Assembly: GCA_040307645.1 (NCBI GenBank) | Contig: JAWRJF010000042.1 | Location: forward strand, 1 to 57,198 | Direction of reading: 5' to 3' | From: JAVXAG01 sp040307645 | Lineage (GTDB): Bacteria > Bacillota > Clostridia > Peptostreptococcales > Anaerovoracaceae | Length of the DNA stretch: 57,198 bases | In this document: positions 34,963 through 44,669 of the stretch, one piece after another | How the letters are laid out: every line of letters begins with the position of its first letter | Numbering within the stretch: position 1 is the first letter of the stretch | The notes under the pieces: generated by a model | The model's input: only the letters and a program-made list of their open reading frames with translations | The model's database searches: none | What the model was told of the DNA's origin: nothing | Translations under genes and position numbers: made by a program

Positions 34963-36768
34963 CTAGAATTCTTTAACATCTGCAATTTTCATCACATTTT
35001 CTATCGGTTCTAAATAAATAATCTGTTTAGTCTCTGTTTCTTTATTGGTTTTACTATCAATTGTCTTTATCTTAGTGAAAACGAAGAATCCGTTATCACT
35101 GACTAAAATTTGACCTATTTCAAGACTATTCATGCCATAAGTTACATCTCCCTCAGTCTCAATGTTCATTAACTCTTGGTATACCGTTGTATTTGGTTTG
35201 ACTAAATCAATTATATTTTTATTTTCACTGTTTTTATATGATACTAAATCAGAATTATATGCTACAACGCTACCTATTATAGCCGGGCCGTAGTTTACTT
35301 TTTTTGTCTCATTTTCATACCATAGGCTGTCTGTAAAAGGATAGGCGTTTTCTATTCCCTCAATACCATAGTCCTTATTTTTTTCAAATTTTAAAGACGT
35401 ATTTTCTAATACTTTTCCAATATTTTTATTTTGGTCTTTAGTTTCGTCTATCCAATCTGTTATTTCTGTTACTTTATTTATTTTTGAACTTTCAGCTTCA
35501 GCTTCCTTGCCTTTTGACTTCCCGTCAAAAATACTCATTACAGATTTCTCCATTGTATTTATTTTCTCAGCCATTGAACTTTCAGGTGCAAACTTCTTGA
35601 TACCAACAAATGCTAACTCTATTATTAGTACAATCACAAGAAACCCTATGATAATCTTCAGTGCTTTGCTTGTTTTTTTAGGTTGTTCTTCATCGTCTTC
35701 ATCGTCTTCTTCGTCACAAGCATTAGAAAAAGGGAACACGTCATTAACAGATAATTTTCTTTCTTCTCTGTTCTCTTTGGGCTCGGGCTTTTTCTCTTCC
35801 TTGATAGGTTCCTGGGATTCCTCGGTTTCCTCCTTGCTGGGGGGACATTGATCCGGTTCAACCTCTTCTGTTATTTGTTCTTTTTGCTTTTCTTTGGGAA
35901 CAAATTTAATAGTTGATCTTTCTAAAACACTATCACGCTGTTCTTCTTTTTCGGCAATAACGTCCTCAAAAGACTTAACTTCGTGTTCTTTTTTATCAGA
36001 TATATTCTTTGGTTTTTTAAACTCATCTAAAAGTTCTTTATCAATCTTAGTTTCTACTTCAAAGTCAATCAAACTGCTTATAGGAACTTCATTTTTTTCG
36101 TCTTCGTCTTCTTCTTCTTTTATTTCTATATCTTTGACATTAGTATGTCTTAATTTTTCGTATTCTTTATCTAATATCTCTTGAAATTGTTCATTTTTTT
36201 TATTATATGTATAAAACTTATCTATATCCGTCGCATCTTCTCCCACAGGAGTCGCTGACATCTCTTTAAATAAATCTTCCTCTAACCTCTTTCCTTCTAT
36301 TATCATAGGTTCATCTTTTGGCTCTTCCTTTTTTTCTTTTAGAACATCAGTTAAAGAAATCTTAGTTTCCAGAATATTACCTTTTTCATGACCTATAGCC
36401 ACTTCATTGGCCTTAATTTCGGGCGTTTCTATTCTTTTCGAAACAAAAGGGGATACAATATCTTTATTCCTTTGGTTTTTTTTCTTTTCTTCCATTACAG
36501 ATTTCCAATTGAAGTCAATATCATCTGTTTTTTTGTTATCTGTAGATGGAAACCCCTCTAAATTCCAAGAAAAGTCTAGTTTAGGGGTGGTTGGAACCGG
36601 CTTTTCTGATCCTGATCTCTCGGGCTTTTCAAACATATTAGTCCCTTCTTCTCCAACCTTTTTTTCATCATTATTTACTTTTCTTTCAACTCTCATTACT
36701 TTCTCCCCACAGCTGCTACAAAATTTATCATTGTCATGTAATAAGTTTCCACAATTTCTACAATACAT
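34963..36768 (-). CDS. Zinc-ribbon membrane protein with acidic cytosolic domain
   Basis: 601 residues. N-terminal zinc ribbon (MYCRNCGNLL and FCSSCGEKV, two CxxC), then ~340 residues extremely rich in Glu, Lys and Asp, one membrane span near residue 375 (ALKIIIGFLVIVLIIELAFV) and an external C-terminal domain of ~200 residues. The ATG at 36768 follows GGAGG; the TTG at 36780 lies on the site itself. Not recognised beyond the zinc_ribbon_2 motif. Confidence 0.8.
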   Translation of the reverse strand: MYCRNCGNLLHDNDKFCSSCGEKVMRVERKVNNDEKKVGEEGTNMFEKPERSGSEKPVPTTPKLDFSWNLEGFPSTDNKKTDDIDFNWKSVMEEKKKNQRNKDIVSPFVSKRIETPEIKANEVAIGHEKGNILETKISLTDVLKEKKEEPKDEPMIIEGKRLEEDLFKEMSATPVGEDATDIDKFYTYNKKNEQFQEILDKEYEKLRHTNVKDIEIKEEEDEDEKNEVPISSLIDFEVETKIDKELLDEFKKPKNISDKKEHEVKSFEDVIAEKEEQRDSVLERSTIKFVPKEKQKEQITEEVEPDQCPPSKEETEESQEPIKEEKKPEPKENREERKLSVNDVFPFSNACDEEDDEDDEEQPKKTSKALKIIIGFLVIVLIIELAFVGIKKFAPESSMAEKINTMEKSVMSIFDGKSKGKEAEAESSKINKVTEITDWIDETKDQNKNIGKVLENTSLKFEKNKDYGIEGIENAYPFTDSLWYENETKKVNYGPAIIGSVVAYNSDLVSYKNSENKNIIDLVKPNTTVYQELMNIETEGDVTYGMNSLEIGQILVSDNGFFVFTKIKTIDSKTNKETETKQIIYLEPIENVMKIADVKEF

Positions 36769-36790
36769 ATTTGCCTCCAATAGAAAGTTT

Positions 36791-37285
36791 CTATTCTTTA
36801 ATCTGATTTTTCAACTCTTCTAATGTATAAGTCCTTCCATTTTTTCCTGTGTCACAATCTCTAGTTTCAATTTTTTTAGACCTTACTTCAGATTTAGTTT
36901 CTTCAAATAAAGCTTCGTTTCTTTCTTCAACCGTTAATTCATCATCGACGATTTCTTTTATATTTTTTATTATATTATCTTCTTCTTTATTACCATTCAT
37001 ATGTCTATTATCTATGTATATTATGTCCCGTTTCTTCTCTTCTCTATCTTTAGTCAATTTCACTTCGGTTGGCTTATTTAGGGCTTCCGAAAGTTGTCCA
37101 AATTTATTGTTGATTTCTTCAACAGACTTATCAATATTATGCAATAACTTTCGTTTTTTAGCCGTCGTTAATACTCCCCATATAAATAAAAATAAAATGA
37201 GGGATACCACTAGTATAATTAGTGCAATTGACAACTCATAATGGAAGTCTGCTATGAATTTTTCAATAGGTTTCAAAATATCCAT
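36791..37285 (-). CDS. Single-span membrane protein, unknown
   Basis: 164 residues. N-terminal membrane helix (about 19-42, LSIALIILVVSLILFLFIWG), then a charged tail with a possible coiled coil. AAAGGAGAA precedes the ATG. First gene of a three-gene run with the zinc-ribbon and UPF0182 proteins (gaps of 22 and 32 bases). No family recognised. Confidence 0.75.
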   Translation of the reverse strand: MDILKPIEKFIADFHYELSIALIILVVSLILFLFIWGVLTTAKKRKLLHNIDKSVEEINNKFGQLSEALNKPTEVKLTKDREEKKRDIIYIDNRHMNGNKEEDNIIKNIKEIVDDELTVEERNEALFEETKSEVRSKKIETRDCDTGKNGRTYTLEELKNQIKE

Positions 37286-37380
37286 AGTGAAATTCTCCTT
37301 TTTAATATAGCCTTTAATATTATACTACATTTATCTGACAATAGCAAACTTCAATATGTAAAAAAAATCGTATAATTGAC

Positions 37381-37412
37381 AAAAAGAGCGGACATAATCC
37401 GCTCTTTTTTTG
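37381..37412 (-). terminator. Terminator of the small Asn/Lys-rich gene
   Basis: AAAAAGAGCGGA (37381-37392) and TCCGCTCTTTTT (37398-37409), a 12-bp stem with a 5-base loop and T-runs in both directions. Lies 31 bases after the 44-codon gene. Confidence 0.85.
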
Positions 37413-37443
37413 GTTAGTAAAACTGCTCTAATCTTTTTGATTT

Positions 37444-37578
37444 TTAGTATTCTGAATTGTACTTCTCGTTACCGGTTCTAGTGTCACAATTCTTTTCATT
37501 ACTCTGCTTATTATTCTTCTGTGAGTTCTTGTTCTTTGAGTTAGTTTTATTATTTTGTTTGTTATTATTTCTTTCCAT
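37444..37578 (-). CDS. 44-residue Asn/Lys-rich small protein
   Basis: Begins MERNNNKQNNK and ends NEKYNSEY; 14 of 44 residues are Asn and 10 are Lys, with a single Cys. A strong site, GAGGAGG, lies 9 bases before the ATG and a good terminator lies just after, so it is a real transcription unit. No membrane span or signal peptide. Composition resembles small spore or RNA-binding proteins, but no family is recognised. Confidence 0.6.
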   Translation of the reverse strand: MERNNNKQNNKTNSKNKNSQKNNKQSNEKNCDTRTGNEKYNSEY

Positions 37579-37649
37579 TTCTACTCGCCTCCTCACAAAC
37601 TATTCTGCACATTAAATCTAAAAGTATTAATGGAAAAAATTATTTTTAA

Positions 37650-38486
37650 TTAACATAAATCCTTTTTTATAAACAGCTTTCCTGCAACAATGCAGAGTAC
37701 TATTATAATAAACGTTGAAATAACTGGTCCGATTATATCAAAATCTGCTAAATCTAGCCCAAACTGAGAATTCATTATCATAGACGGTGATAAATAATGT
37801 ATTGGGCTGAAATATTTTAGAAATTCCAATTTTTCAATATTTATGCTAGACATATAGCCTATTATATATGTTGCAAGCATTACAGAAATGGCAGTATTTC
37901 CAGCTTTTGCTGTTTTTTTTGCAATTGTGGCAATAAACAATCCTAAAGCAGAAAAGGTCAGTTGCAACACTAAAGAAAAAAACAAAATCCATAAAGTTCC
38001 CGTTATGCATAAATCACTAGTTCCATCTGCAAAATCCGTGGCGAAAATGCCGATTCCAGTAAAAATCGTAATGAAAATATCAATCGCAACTATGGAAACA
38101 GCTTTTGATATGAATATTTCATGACGAGAAACACTATTACCATATAGATACTCTATAGTCTCCTGGCTTTCTTCGTCATGAAGAATAGTAGCTCCTCGCA
38201 TAGCTGCCCCTATTGCTAAAATAATATTTATGATATTAAATATCATTGTAAAATAGCCATTATAATCCGTAAGGTTCATTGTCTGATCCATTCCGAAAGC
38301 CGCTAATAATTCTTGTGGCATTACACTGAACTTTTCTAAAGCCATATCTTTTATGTAGGGGAAAAGTCCCATATAAAGAATCATTATTCCAGCCATAGCC
38401 AATGCCCATATCACTGTTACTTTCAACCTGTTTTTACATTCAAAAGAAGCCATTGTTCCAATTTGTTTAACAGAAACATTTTTCAT
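37650..38486 (-). CDS. ABC-2 type transporter permease
   Basis: About 278 residues and six spans, with the cytosolic segment HDEESQETIEYLYGNSVSR typical of ABC-2 permeases of the ABC transporter/exporter group. The ATG at 38486 overlaps the ATPase stop (TGATG) and follows AAGGAGG. Substrate unknown. Confidence 0.85.
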   Translation of the reverse strand: MKNVSVKQIGTMASFECKNRLKVTVIWALAMAGIMILYMGLFPYIKDMALEKFSVMPQELLAAFGMDQTMNLTDYNGYFTMIFNIINIILAIGAAMRGATILHDEESQETIEYLYGNSVSRHEIFISKAVSIVAIDIFITIFTGIGIFATDFADGTSDLCITGTLWILFFSLVLQLTFSALGLFIATIAKKTAKAGNTAISVMLATYIIGYMSSINIEKLEFLKYFSPIHYLSPSMIMNSQFGLDLADFDIIGPVISTFIIIVLCIVAGKLFIKKDLC

Positions 38487-39319
38487 CACTTGACCTCCTT
38501 ATAATACTTCATGAATTCATCTTCCAAAGATACCTGTTCGATTTTTAATGAAAGTAAATCTAGCGCCGCCAATTCTTTTGTTAAATCATTAATATCTCCA
38601 TTAAAAATAAAGCTTTTTTCCTTATCTTCTCCTTTTTTCATATAGATTACTCTGATTTTTCGCTGTTGTCTAAGGGCTTTCATCTCTTTAACATCTACTA
38701 TTAATCCATCTTTTATTATGGCTACCCTATCGCAGTATTTCTCTACTTCACTGAGGTTGTGACTTGAAAGAAAAATACAGGCCCCTTTTTCTTTTTCTTC
38801 CAAAAGCTTTTTAAATAATTTTTCTTGCATTAGCGGATCTAGCCCACTAGTTGGCTCATCTAAAATTATTACTTTAGGATGCTTCAGCAAAGCTTGAACA
38901 AGGCTAACTTTTTTACGGTTGCCTAGACTTAACTCGCCTATGGTTCTAGTCTGATCAAGCTCAAAGTATTTGCAAAGCTCTTCAGCTTCAGCTTCTGTGC
39001 CTCTGCCGTTTAATTTTATTGTATATTTAATCAAATCACTTGTTTTTATATTTCTATAATAATTAACTTCACTAGGAACGTATGCTAAAAAAGATTTTAT
39101 CTTTTTAGATTCCTTTATAACGTCTAGCCCTAATATAGTGCTTTCTCCACATGTAGGGAAAATCAGATTCATTAAAAGCCTAATAGTTGTAGACTTTCCA
39201 GCTCCATTTTGACCAATAAATCCAAATATCTCACCGTTTTTTACAGTAAGATTAACATTCTCAATACCTCGGTTTTTACCATAAGTCTTTGTTAAGCCTT
39301 TAATCTCTATAGCCTCCAT
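38486..39319 (-). CDS. ABC transporter ATP-binding protein
   Basis: 277 residues. Walker A GQNGAGKSTT, signature LSLGNRKKVSLVQAL, Walker B VIILDEPTSGLDP, switch His in LSSHNLSE. The C-terminal 60 residues are the accessory domain of the CcmA-type exporters. Partner of the permease that follows. Confidence 0.92.
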   Translation of the reverse strand: MEAIEIKGLTKTYGKNRGIENVNLTVKNGEIFGFIGQNGAGKSTTIRLLMNLIFPTCGESTILGLDVIKESKKIKSFLAYVPSEVNYYRNIKTSDLIKYTIKLNGRGTEAEAEELCKYFELDQTRTIGELSLGNRKKVSLVQALLKHPKVIILDEPTSGLDPLMQEKLFKKLLEEKEKGACIFLSSHNLSEVEKYCDRVAIIKDGLIVDVKEMKALRQQRKIRVIYMKKGEDKEKSFIFNGDINDLTKELAALDLLSLKIEQVSLEDEFMKYYKEVK

Positions 39320-39350
39320 ATCAAGAGCCCTCCTCTCTGTAAGTTATATC

Positions 39351-39764
39351 TTATTTATCATTAATAACTTTTTTTATTTTCAATATTGCATCATCTATTA
39401 AATCTCCCATAGACTGAGCATTTACACCTGCAATAAGATTATCACACTTATTCATTGGGATAAGTACCCTTGGCGCCTTACTTCTGCAAACAGCAAGTGC
39501 CATCTTCTCTGTAACTTCTCCCAAAAGAGAATCCGGGATTACTATTCCTATGGGCCCTACTATTATATCAGCTTTCTCTGTTCCCACCACTACCGGGTTT
39601 TCTCCAGTGGCTGCTTCATTGGCGCCGGCCTTTAGCATGATAGAAGTTGCAATACTATTAGTTCCAATTGCTAAAATATCAGCTTCCGGAAAATTAGTTT
39701 TTATGGAGGATACTAGTTCTTTGCCTAATCTTCCCCCTTGTCCGTCTATTACTAATATCTTCAT
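39351..39764 (-). CDS. DUF3842 family protein
   Basis: About 137 residues, a small Rossmann-like domain: MKILVIDGQGGRLGKELV at the start, then ADIIVGPIGIVIPDSLLGEV. The ATG at 39764 follows GGAGGG; the upstream extension lies in the ATPase gene. Function unknown. It is the last gene of the lar/nickel-type ABC operon, 52 bases after the double ATPase, which suggests a link to that pathway. Confidence 0.8.
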   Translation of the reverse strand: MKILVIDGQGGRLGKELVSSIKTNFPEADILAIGTNSIATSIMLKAGANEAATGENPVVVGTEKADIIVGPIGIVIPDSLLGEVTEKMALAVCRSKAPRVLIPMNKCDNLIAGVNAQSMGDLIDDAILKIKKVINDK

Positions 39765-39816
39765 AAATCCCTCCAATTCCTTTTTATAACATACACTTAA
39801 TAGTGTTATTATAATA

Positions 39817-41295
39817 TCACTTGTTATCGCCGTCAAAGGGAATTATTATTCTGTCGCTAATATGCTGGACCATTGGTAGGTCATGGGATATAAATAAAAT
39901 TGAAAGATTCCTTTCATCGTGTATCCTCTTCAACAGATGGACAATCTGAGACTGAACTGTCACATCTAGAGACGAAACAGGCTCATCTGCAATAAGGAAA
40001 TCCGGATCGGTGATAAGGGCTCTTGCTATAGCTGCACGTTGCCGCTGCCCACCTGAAACTTCATAGGGAAATCTGCATGCCAATTCCCGTTGCAGTCCAA
40101 CCTGGTCCATTAAATGTAAAACCCTATTCCTTAATATCAACTTATTAGGAGATTTCTCTTTAATTACTATTGGTTCACCGATTATCTCTTCTATTGTCAT
40201 TCTCGGATCAAAAGCCGAAGCTGAATCTTGAAAAATCATTTCGGTTTTGCACCCTTTTTTATATAAAATCTGTCCCTTAGTTCCTTTATATATGCCCATC
40301 ATGCATTTTGCTAATGTAGATTTCCCACAGCCTGATTTTCCAATAAGTCCTACTATCTCTCCCTCATATATTTTCATATTAAAATCTCTAAAAACAGAGA
40401 AACCGTATCTTTTCCCAATTGTAGATTCCTTAGAAAGATTTTTAACTTCTACCAACGGTTCCCCACGATCTTTTGTCCGGCAAGGTTCACCATGAAAATG
40501 GCTTCCTCCTTTTCCATAATTAGAAAAGGATATTAATTGTCTCGTATACTCATGTTTAGGATTTAGAAAGACTTGACAAGTTCTTCCTATCTCAACAATT
40601 TCTCCATCTTTCATAACAGCAATTCTATCTGCAATTTCTTTTGCTAAAGACAAATCATGGGTCACTAAAAGCAATGCCTTACCTCTATCCTTAACTATTT
40701 TTTTCAACAAAGCCATTATTTTATTTTGGGTTTCAATATCAAGGGAAGTCGTAGGCTCATCTGCAATAAGGAGTTTAGGATTGCAGGCTAATGCAATGGC
40801 TATTGCTACTCTTTGCCTCATACCTCCCGAAAAGTGATGGGGGAATTGATAGTACCTCTTTTCCGGATTATCTATTCCTACAAAATCCAACAATTCTATA
40901 GCCCTATTTTTCGCATCAGATCTCTGTATCTTTTCATGAAATAAAATTGGTTCCATTATCTGTCTTCCTATTGATAATGTAGGATTTAAAGATGACATAG
41001 GCTCTTGGAGTACCATTGAGACTACCTGACCTCTTACTTTTTCCATTTCCCTCTCAGTCATTAGAGATATGTTCTTACCATCTAAAATAATGCTGCCATC
41101 TTCTATTTTTGCATGTTCACTGTGGAGCCTTAGTATTGAACGACAAAGAGCAGTTTTGCCACAGCCTGATTCTCCAACAAGGGCCACTGTTTCACCAGTA
41201 AAAACTTCAAGGCTAGCTCCTGCAACCCCTGGAATTCTGCCGTTGGGCCCATAAAAAGATAATATTAAGTTGTCTATATCTAATATTTTATTCAT
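39817..41295 (-). CDS. Fused double ATPase of a peptide/nickel-type ABC importer
   Basis: 492 residues with two complete ABC domains, equivalent to NikD plus NikE or OppD plus OppF in one chain. First: GESGCGKTAL, FSGGMRQRVAIA, LLIADEPTTSLD. Second (from about 300): GKSGCGKSTL, VSGGQRQRAAIA, FLIADEPVSSLD. The ATG at 41295 overlaps the end of the binding-protein gene by 8 bases; the longer frame to 41361 is unlikely. With larBCE upstream, nickel or a nickel chelate is a likely substrate. Confidence 0.88.
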   Translation of the reverse strand: MNKILDIDNLILSFYGPNGRIPGVAGASLEVFTGETVALVGESGCGKTALCRSILRLHSEHAKIEDGSIILDGKNISLMTEREMEKVRGQVVSMVLQEPMSSLNPTLSIGRQIMEPILFHEKIQRSDAKNRAIELLDFVGIDNPEKRYYQFPHHFSGGMRQRVAIAIALACNPKLLIADEPTTSLDIETQNKIMALLKKIVKDRGKALLLVTHDLSLAKEIADRIAVMKDGEIVEIGRTCQVFLNPKHEYTRQLISFSNYGKGGSHFHGEPCRTKDRGEPLVEVKNLSKESTIGKRYGFSVFRDFNMKIYEGEIVGLIGKSGCGKSTLAKCMMGIYKGTKGQILYKKGCKTEMIFQDSASAFDPRMTIEEIIGEPIVIKEKSPNKLILRNRVLHLMDQVGLQRELACRFPYEVSGGQRQRAAIARALITDPDFLIADEPVSSLDVTVQSQIVHLLKRIHDERNLSILFISHDLPMVQHISDRIIIPFDGDNK

Positions 41296-42832
41296 TGATT
41301 TTCCATTTAGATATATTCCAGAATATACCAACACCATGATGGCCAAGAACAGTGTTTTCACTTATCCCAGTGATATTTTTTCCAACTGCATAATCTGCGT
41401 CAACATATGATATAAAAGTATAAGGCATATCCTTAGTCATTTCTTCTTGAAATTTTTTATAAAGATGGCGCCTTGCCTCTTCATCGTTTGTATGCCTTGC
41501 AAGAGAAAGCATTGAATCTATTTTTTCATTAGAATAGGCCGTATAATTATCTCCGGCTCCCGTAGAAAAAACTTTATAGGTGTGGTCATCTGCGTCAAAA
41601 GGGCTGCCCCATCCAATGATGCACGAATCCTGATTATCCCAGTCCAGTTCCGCTTTGGCCTCTGCTGTAGCCTTGATACCAATCTGCTGTAATTGGTTTG
41701 CACACATAGTTGCCATATCAACTCTCACCTTGTCATCAGCCATAGCACTAATAGTAAATGAAAGTTGCTGCCCGTTTTTTTCATAAAATCCATCTTTTGC
41801 CTTTTTCCATCCATTTTCTGCTAAAAGCGCTTGGCATTTTTTTGGATTATACTGAAATTTGTTTATATCCTCATTATTATACTTATTTTTTTGAATAGGC
41901 GAGTATGCTTTTTCTCCCTCTCCCAGCTGGACACTTTTTATTATTGCATCTCTGTTGATTCCATAGCTTAAGATATTAGGAAGTTCAGAATTCTCTTTAA
42001 ACAATTTACTGTTGAAGTTATAAGCAATAGCTCTGTAATCTGCAGTTTTCATATTATAAATATTTATTTCTTCGTTTCCTTCTAGCTGTTTAGCACCTTT
42101 TGGTGTAACTTGAGCCATATGAATATCACCAGTTTCAATCTGTATTGCTCTTGCATCAGAGTCTGGAACGATTTTAAAAACTACAGTCTCTATATTAGGT
42201 TCTCCTCCATAGTAATTATTAAATTTTTTCATTGTAATACTCTGTCCTTGATCCCATTCTGTAACCATATATGGCCCAGCACCTACAGGCTTTTGGTTAA
42301 ACTCACTGGTGATAAGATCTTCTCCTTCTAAGAGATGTTTTGGTAAAATTCCAATTGTCATATAATCTGGAAACGCAACATTGTTCTCTTTAAGTTTTAT
42401 TATTACAGTCTCGTCATCCGGACACGAAATGCTTTCTATATCATTGTAATTAGATATTATTTCTGATTGATTTTTTTCATTTAATATTGCCTCTAGTGTA
42501 AATTTAACATCGTTTGAAGTAACAGGTTCTCCATCATGAAATGTAAGTCCTTTTTTTAGCTTAAACACATATGTCTTACTATTTTCATCCCATGTCCATG
42601 ATTTAGCTAAACCAGGTACAACCTTATTATTCTCATCATGAGAAGTAAGACCTGCAAATATAAGGGAATTTATTTCGCCGTGTTCATATAAAGCCGGATT
42701 TATTGCGGTATAGTCCTGACTTCCATAAATTAATGTATTATTATCCCCTTTATTTCCTCCACAACCTGTGAACAACACTATTATAACCACAATAGTAAGC
42801 AGCATAATACTACTAAATAATTTCTTTTTCAT
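41288..42832 (-). CDS. Family-5 solute-binding lipoprotein (NikA/OppA type)
   Basis: 514 residues. Lipoprotein signal with lipobox FTGC after a hydrophobic stretch, then SBP_bac_5 signatures (KLKKGLTFHDGEPVTSNDVK, PVGAGPYMV). Delivers substrate to the permeases encoded just upstream. The ATG at 42832 follows GGAGGAAAAA. NikA and OppA proteins share this fold, so sequence alone does not fix the ligand. Confidence 0.9.
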   Translation of the reverse strand: MKKKLFSSIMLLTIVVIIVLFTGCGGNKGDNNTLIYGSQDYTAINPALYEHGEINSLIFAGLTSHDENNKVVPGLAKSWTWDENSKTYVFKLKKGLTFHDGEPVTSNDVKFTLEAILNEKNQSEIISNYNDIESISCPDDETVIIKLKENNVAFPDYMTIGILPKHLLEGEDLITSEFNQKPVGAGPYMVTEWDQGQSITMKKFNNYYGGEPNIETVVFKIVPDSDARAIQIETGDIHMAQVTPKGAKQLEGNEEINIYNMKTADYRAIAYNFNSKLFKENSELPNILSYGINRDAIIKSVQLGEGEKAYSPIQKNKYNNEDINKFQYNPKKCQALLAENGWKKAKDGFYEKNGQQLSFTISAMADDKVRVDMATMCANQLQQIGIKATAEAKAELDWDNQDSCIIGWGSPFDADDHTYKVFSTGAGDNYTAYSNEKIDSMLSLARHTNDEEARRHLYKKFQEEMTKDMPYTFISYVDADYAVGKNITGISENTVLGHHGVGIFWNISKWKINE

Positions 42833-42843
42833 TTTTTCCTCCA

Positions 42844-43665
42844 TTAAAGATTACTATATAATCTATTGTTTTTCTTTCTTATATACTCACCTATCTCTGT
42901 AACACAAACTATGGTAATGATTAAAACCGCTCCAGGGATTATAATAATCCACCAGCAATTTGTAAGTAATACGTCTTGGGACATGGAAAGAAGACTCCCC
43001 CACGAAACTATAGTTAAAGGCAACCCAAGTCCAAGAAAACTAAGTGTAGATTCTATTATTATAGCCTGTCCTATATTGGTGACTATCATAAACATAATAG
43101 CAGATATACAGTTAGACAAAATATGCTTTCTTAAAGTATAAAAAAAACCTGCCCCCATAGTATTAGCCGCCAATATATATTCGCTACTTCCAATTTGCCT
43201 TACCTCACTTCTAACCACTTTAGCTATATTCATCCAGTTTGTCACTCCTATTACTATAGAAATAGATGTAAAAGTAGGCTGTCCCAATGCCCCTTGTAAA
43301 AAAATTACCAAAAGTATAGAAGGTATACTCAGCAAAAGCTCTACAAAACGCATCATAATATTATCTTTTCTTTGGCTGGTCAGCCCACTTGCTGCACCAT
43401 AAACAATTGCAATAGTGGAAGAAATAATAGCACTAACAAATCCAATATAAAGGGATGCCCTTCCTCCATATAATATCATTGAAAATAAATCTCTCCCCAA
43501 AGTATCTGTTCCAAAAATATGTTCCTTGTTAGGAGGCATACAAATTAAATTGCTATTCATAATACTTGGATCATAAGGAGCAATTATGTTTGCAAAGACA
43601 CTAAAAACCACAATCACCAACAGTATTCCAACAGAAATCTTGGGGAAACAACGTTTTAACTTCAT
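42844..43665 (-). CDS. ABC importer permease (NikC/OppC type)
   Basis: 273 residues. N-terminal span, then HIFGTDTLGRDLFSMILYGGR, the standard OppC/NikC segment, and the EAA loop around ANTMGAGFFYTLRKHILSN. The start at 43665 follows GGGAGG; it overlaps the upstream permease gene by 4 bases. Confidence 0.9.
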   Translation of the reverse strand: MKLKRCFPKISVGILLVIVVFSVFANIIAPYDPSIMNSNLICMPPNKEHIFGTDTLGRDLFSMILYGGRASLYIGFVSAIISSTIAIVYGAASGLTSQRKDNIMMRFVELLLSIPSILLVIFLQGALGQPTFTSISIVIGVTNWMNIAKVVRSEVRQIGSSEYILAANTMGAGFFYTLRKHILSNCISAIMFMIVTNIGQAIIIESTLSFLGLGLPLTIVSWGSLLSMSQDVLLTNCWWIIIIPGAVLIITIVCVTEIGEYIRKKNNRLYSNL

Positions 43666-44669
43666 AGCGCCACCTCCCAAGAATCATTGTCTTCATATGC
43701 AACTCTTGGATCAATAAATTCACTTAAAATCTGTGCAAAAAAATTGAAGAAAAGCACAACTGTCCCAGTTATCATAGTTAGAGCCATTAACATGTTATAG
43801 TCTTGATACCTGGCACTTTCAAAGCTTAAGGTCCCTAAACCCGGATAGGAAAACACCATTTCTACTATATATGTTCCTCCAATAATATGTGGCAAAGAAA
43901 TAGCCATTATGACAAGAAGTGATGGCATAATATTTCTAAGGCAATGATGTCTCATTATTTTTTCTCTTGAAAAACCTTGTGATTTGCAAAACAAAACATA
44001 GTCTTTCCTAGTTTCCTCAAGTAGTTTGTTTCTCACCATATAAGTGTAGTACCATAGGTGGCCAAGTACCATTACAGTCAAAGGCAGAACAAGATGATAT
44101 AATCTATCAAAAAAATCATTACTATTTCCATAGGAATAGGCGCCGCCTGTAGGGAAAATCCCCAGATTAACTGAAAATATCAGTATTAAAACTAAAGCCA
44201 TAAAAAAAGTTGGAATGCCATTACTTACAACTCCTATTTTGCATATTATCTTATCCAATAGTTTTTCTTCTCTCAACGCACAAAACATCCCAAGGATTAT
44301 GGCAATACTAAAGGTTAAAATGTATGAAATGCCTCCTAACGCCAATGTGTTCCATACATTCCTTCCTATAATCTGAAAAACCGGTTGTTTGTATTTATAG
44401 GATATTCCCATGTCCCCTTTGAGAAAGTGTTCCGCCCACCTTCCATATTGAATTAACAAGGGGTCATTAAGCCCTAAATTTTCTCGCGCTGTATTTTTCT
44501 CTGCCGTAGTCATATGCTCAATTCCATCACCGTAGTATGCTCTTAACGGATTACCGGGACAAAGTCTTGAAATAGCAAATACAATAGCAGATAACACTAT
44601 TAGAATAATTGTCATTTCAATTGTTTTTAACAATATATATTTAATTCTTCGTTTCCAGATACTTCGCAT
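43662..44669 (-). CDS. ABC importer permease (NikB/OppB type)
   Basis: 335 residues, six spans. The segment NPLRAYYGDGIEHMT and LNDPLLIQYGRW near the N terminus and the EAA loop CKSQGFSREKIMRHHCLRN are typical of OppB/NikB. Its start lies inside the end of larC (29-base overlap), so it is coupled to the lar genes. The start is uncertain by a few codons. Confidence 0.88.
   Translation of the reverse strand: MRSIWKRRIKYILLKTIEMTIILIVLSAIVFAISRLCPGNPLRAYYGDGIEHMTTAEKNTARENLGLNDPLLIQYGRWAEHFLKGDMGISYKYKQPVFQIIGRNVWNTLALGGISYILTFSIAIILGMFCALREEKLLDKIICKIGVVSNGIPTFFMALVLILIFSVNLGIFPTGGAYSYGNSNDFFDRLYHLVLPLTVMVLGHLWYYTYMVRNKLLEETRKDYVLFCKSQGFSREKIMRHHCLRNIMPSLLVIMAISLPHIIGGTYIVEMVFSYPGLGTLSFESARYQDYNMLMALTMITGTVVLFFNFFAQILSEFIDPRVAYEDNDSWEVAL

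Noticed and set aside
35507..36823. Ser/Phe-rich plus-strand frames over the zinc-ribbon gene
   Set aside because: They are the reverse complement of Glu/Lys/Asp-rich codons and show no independent signal.
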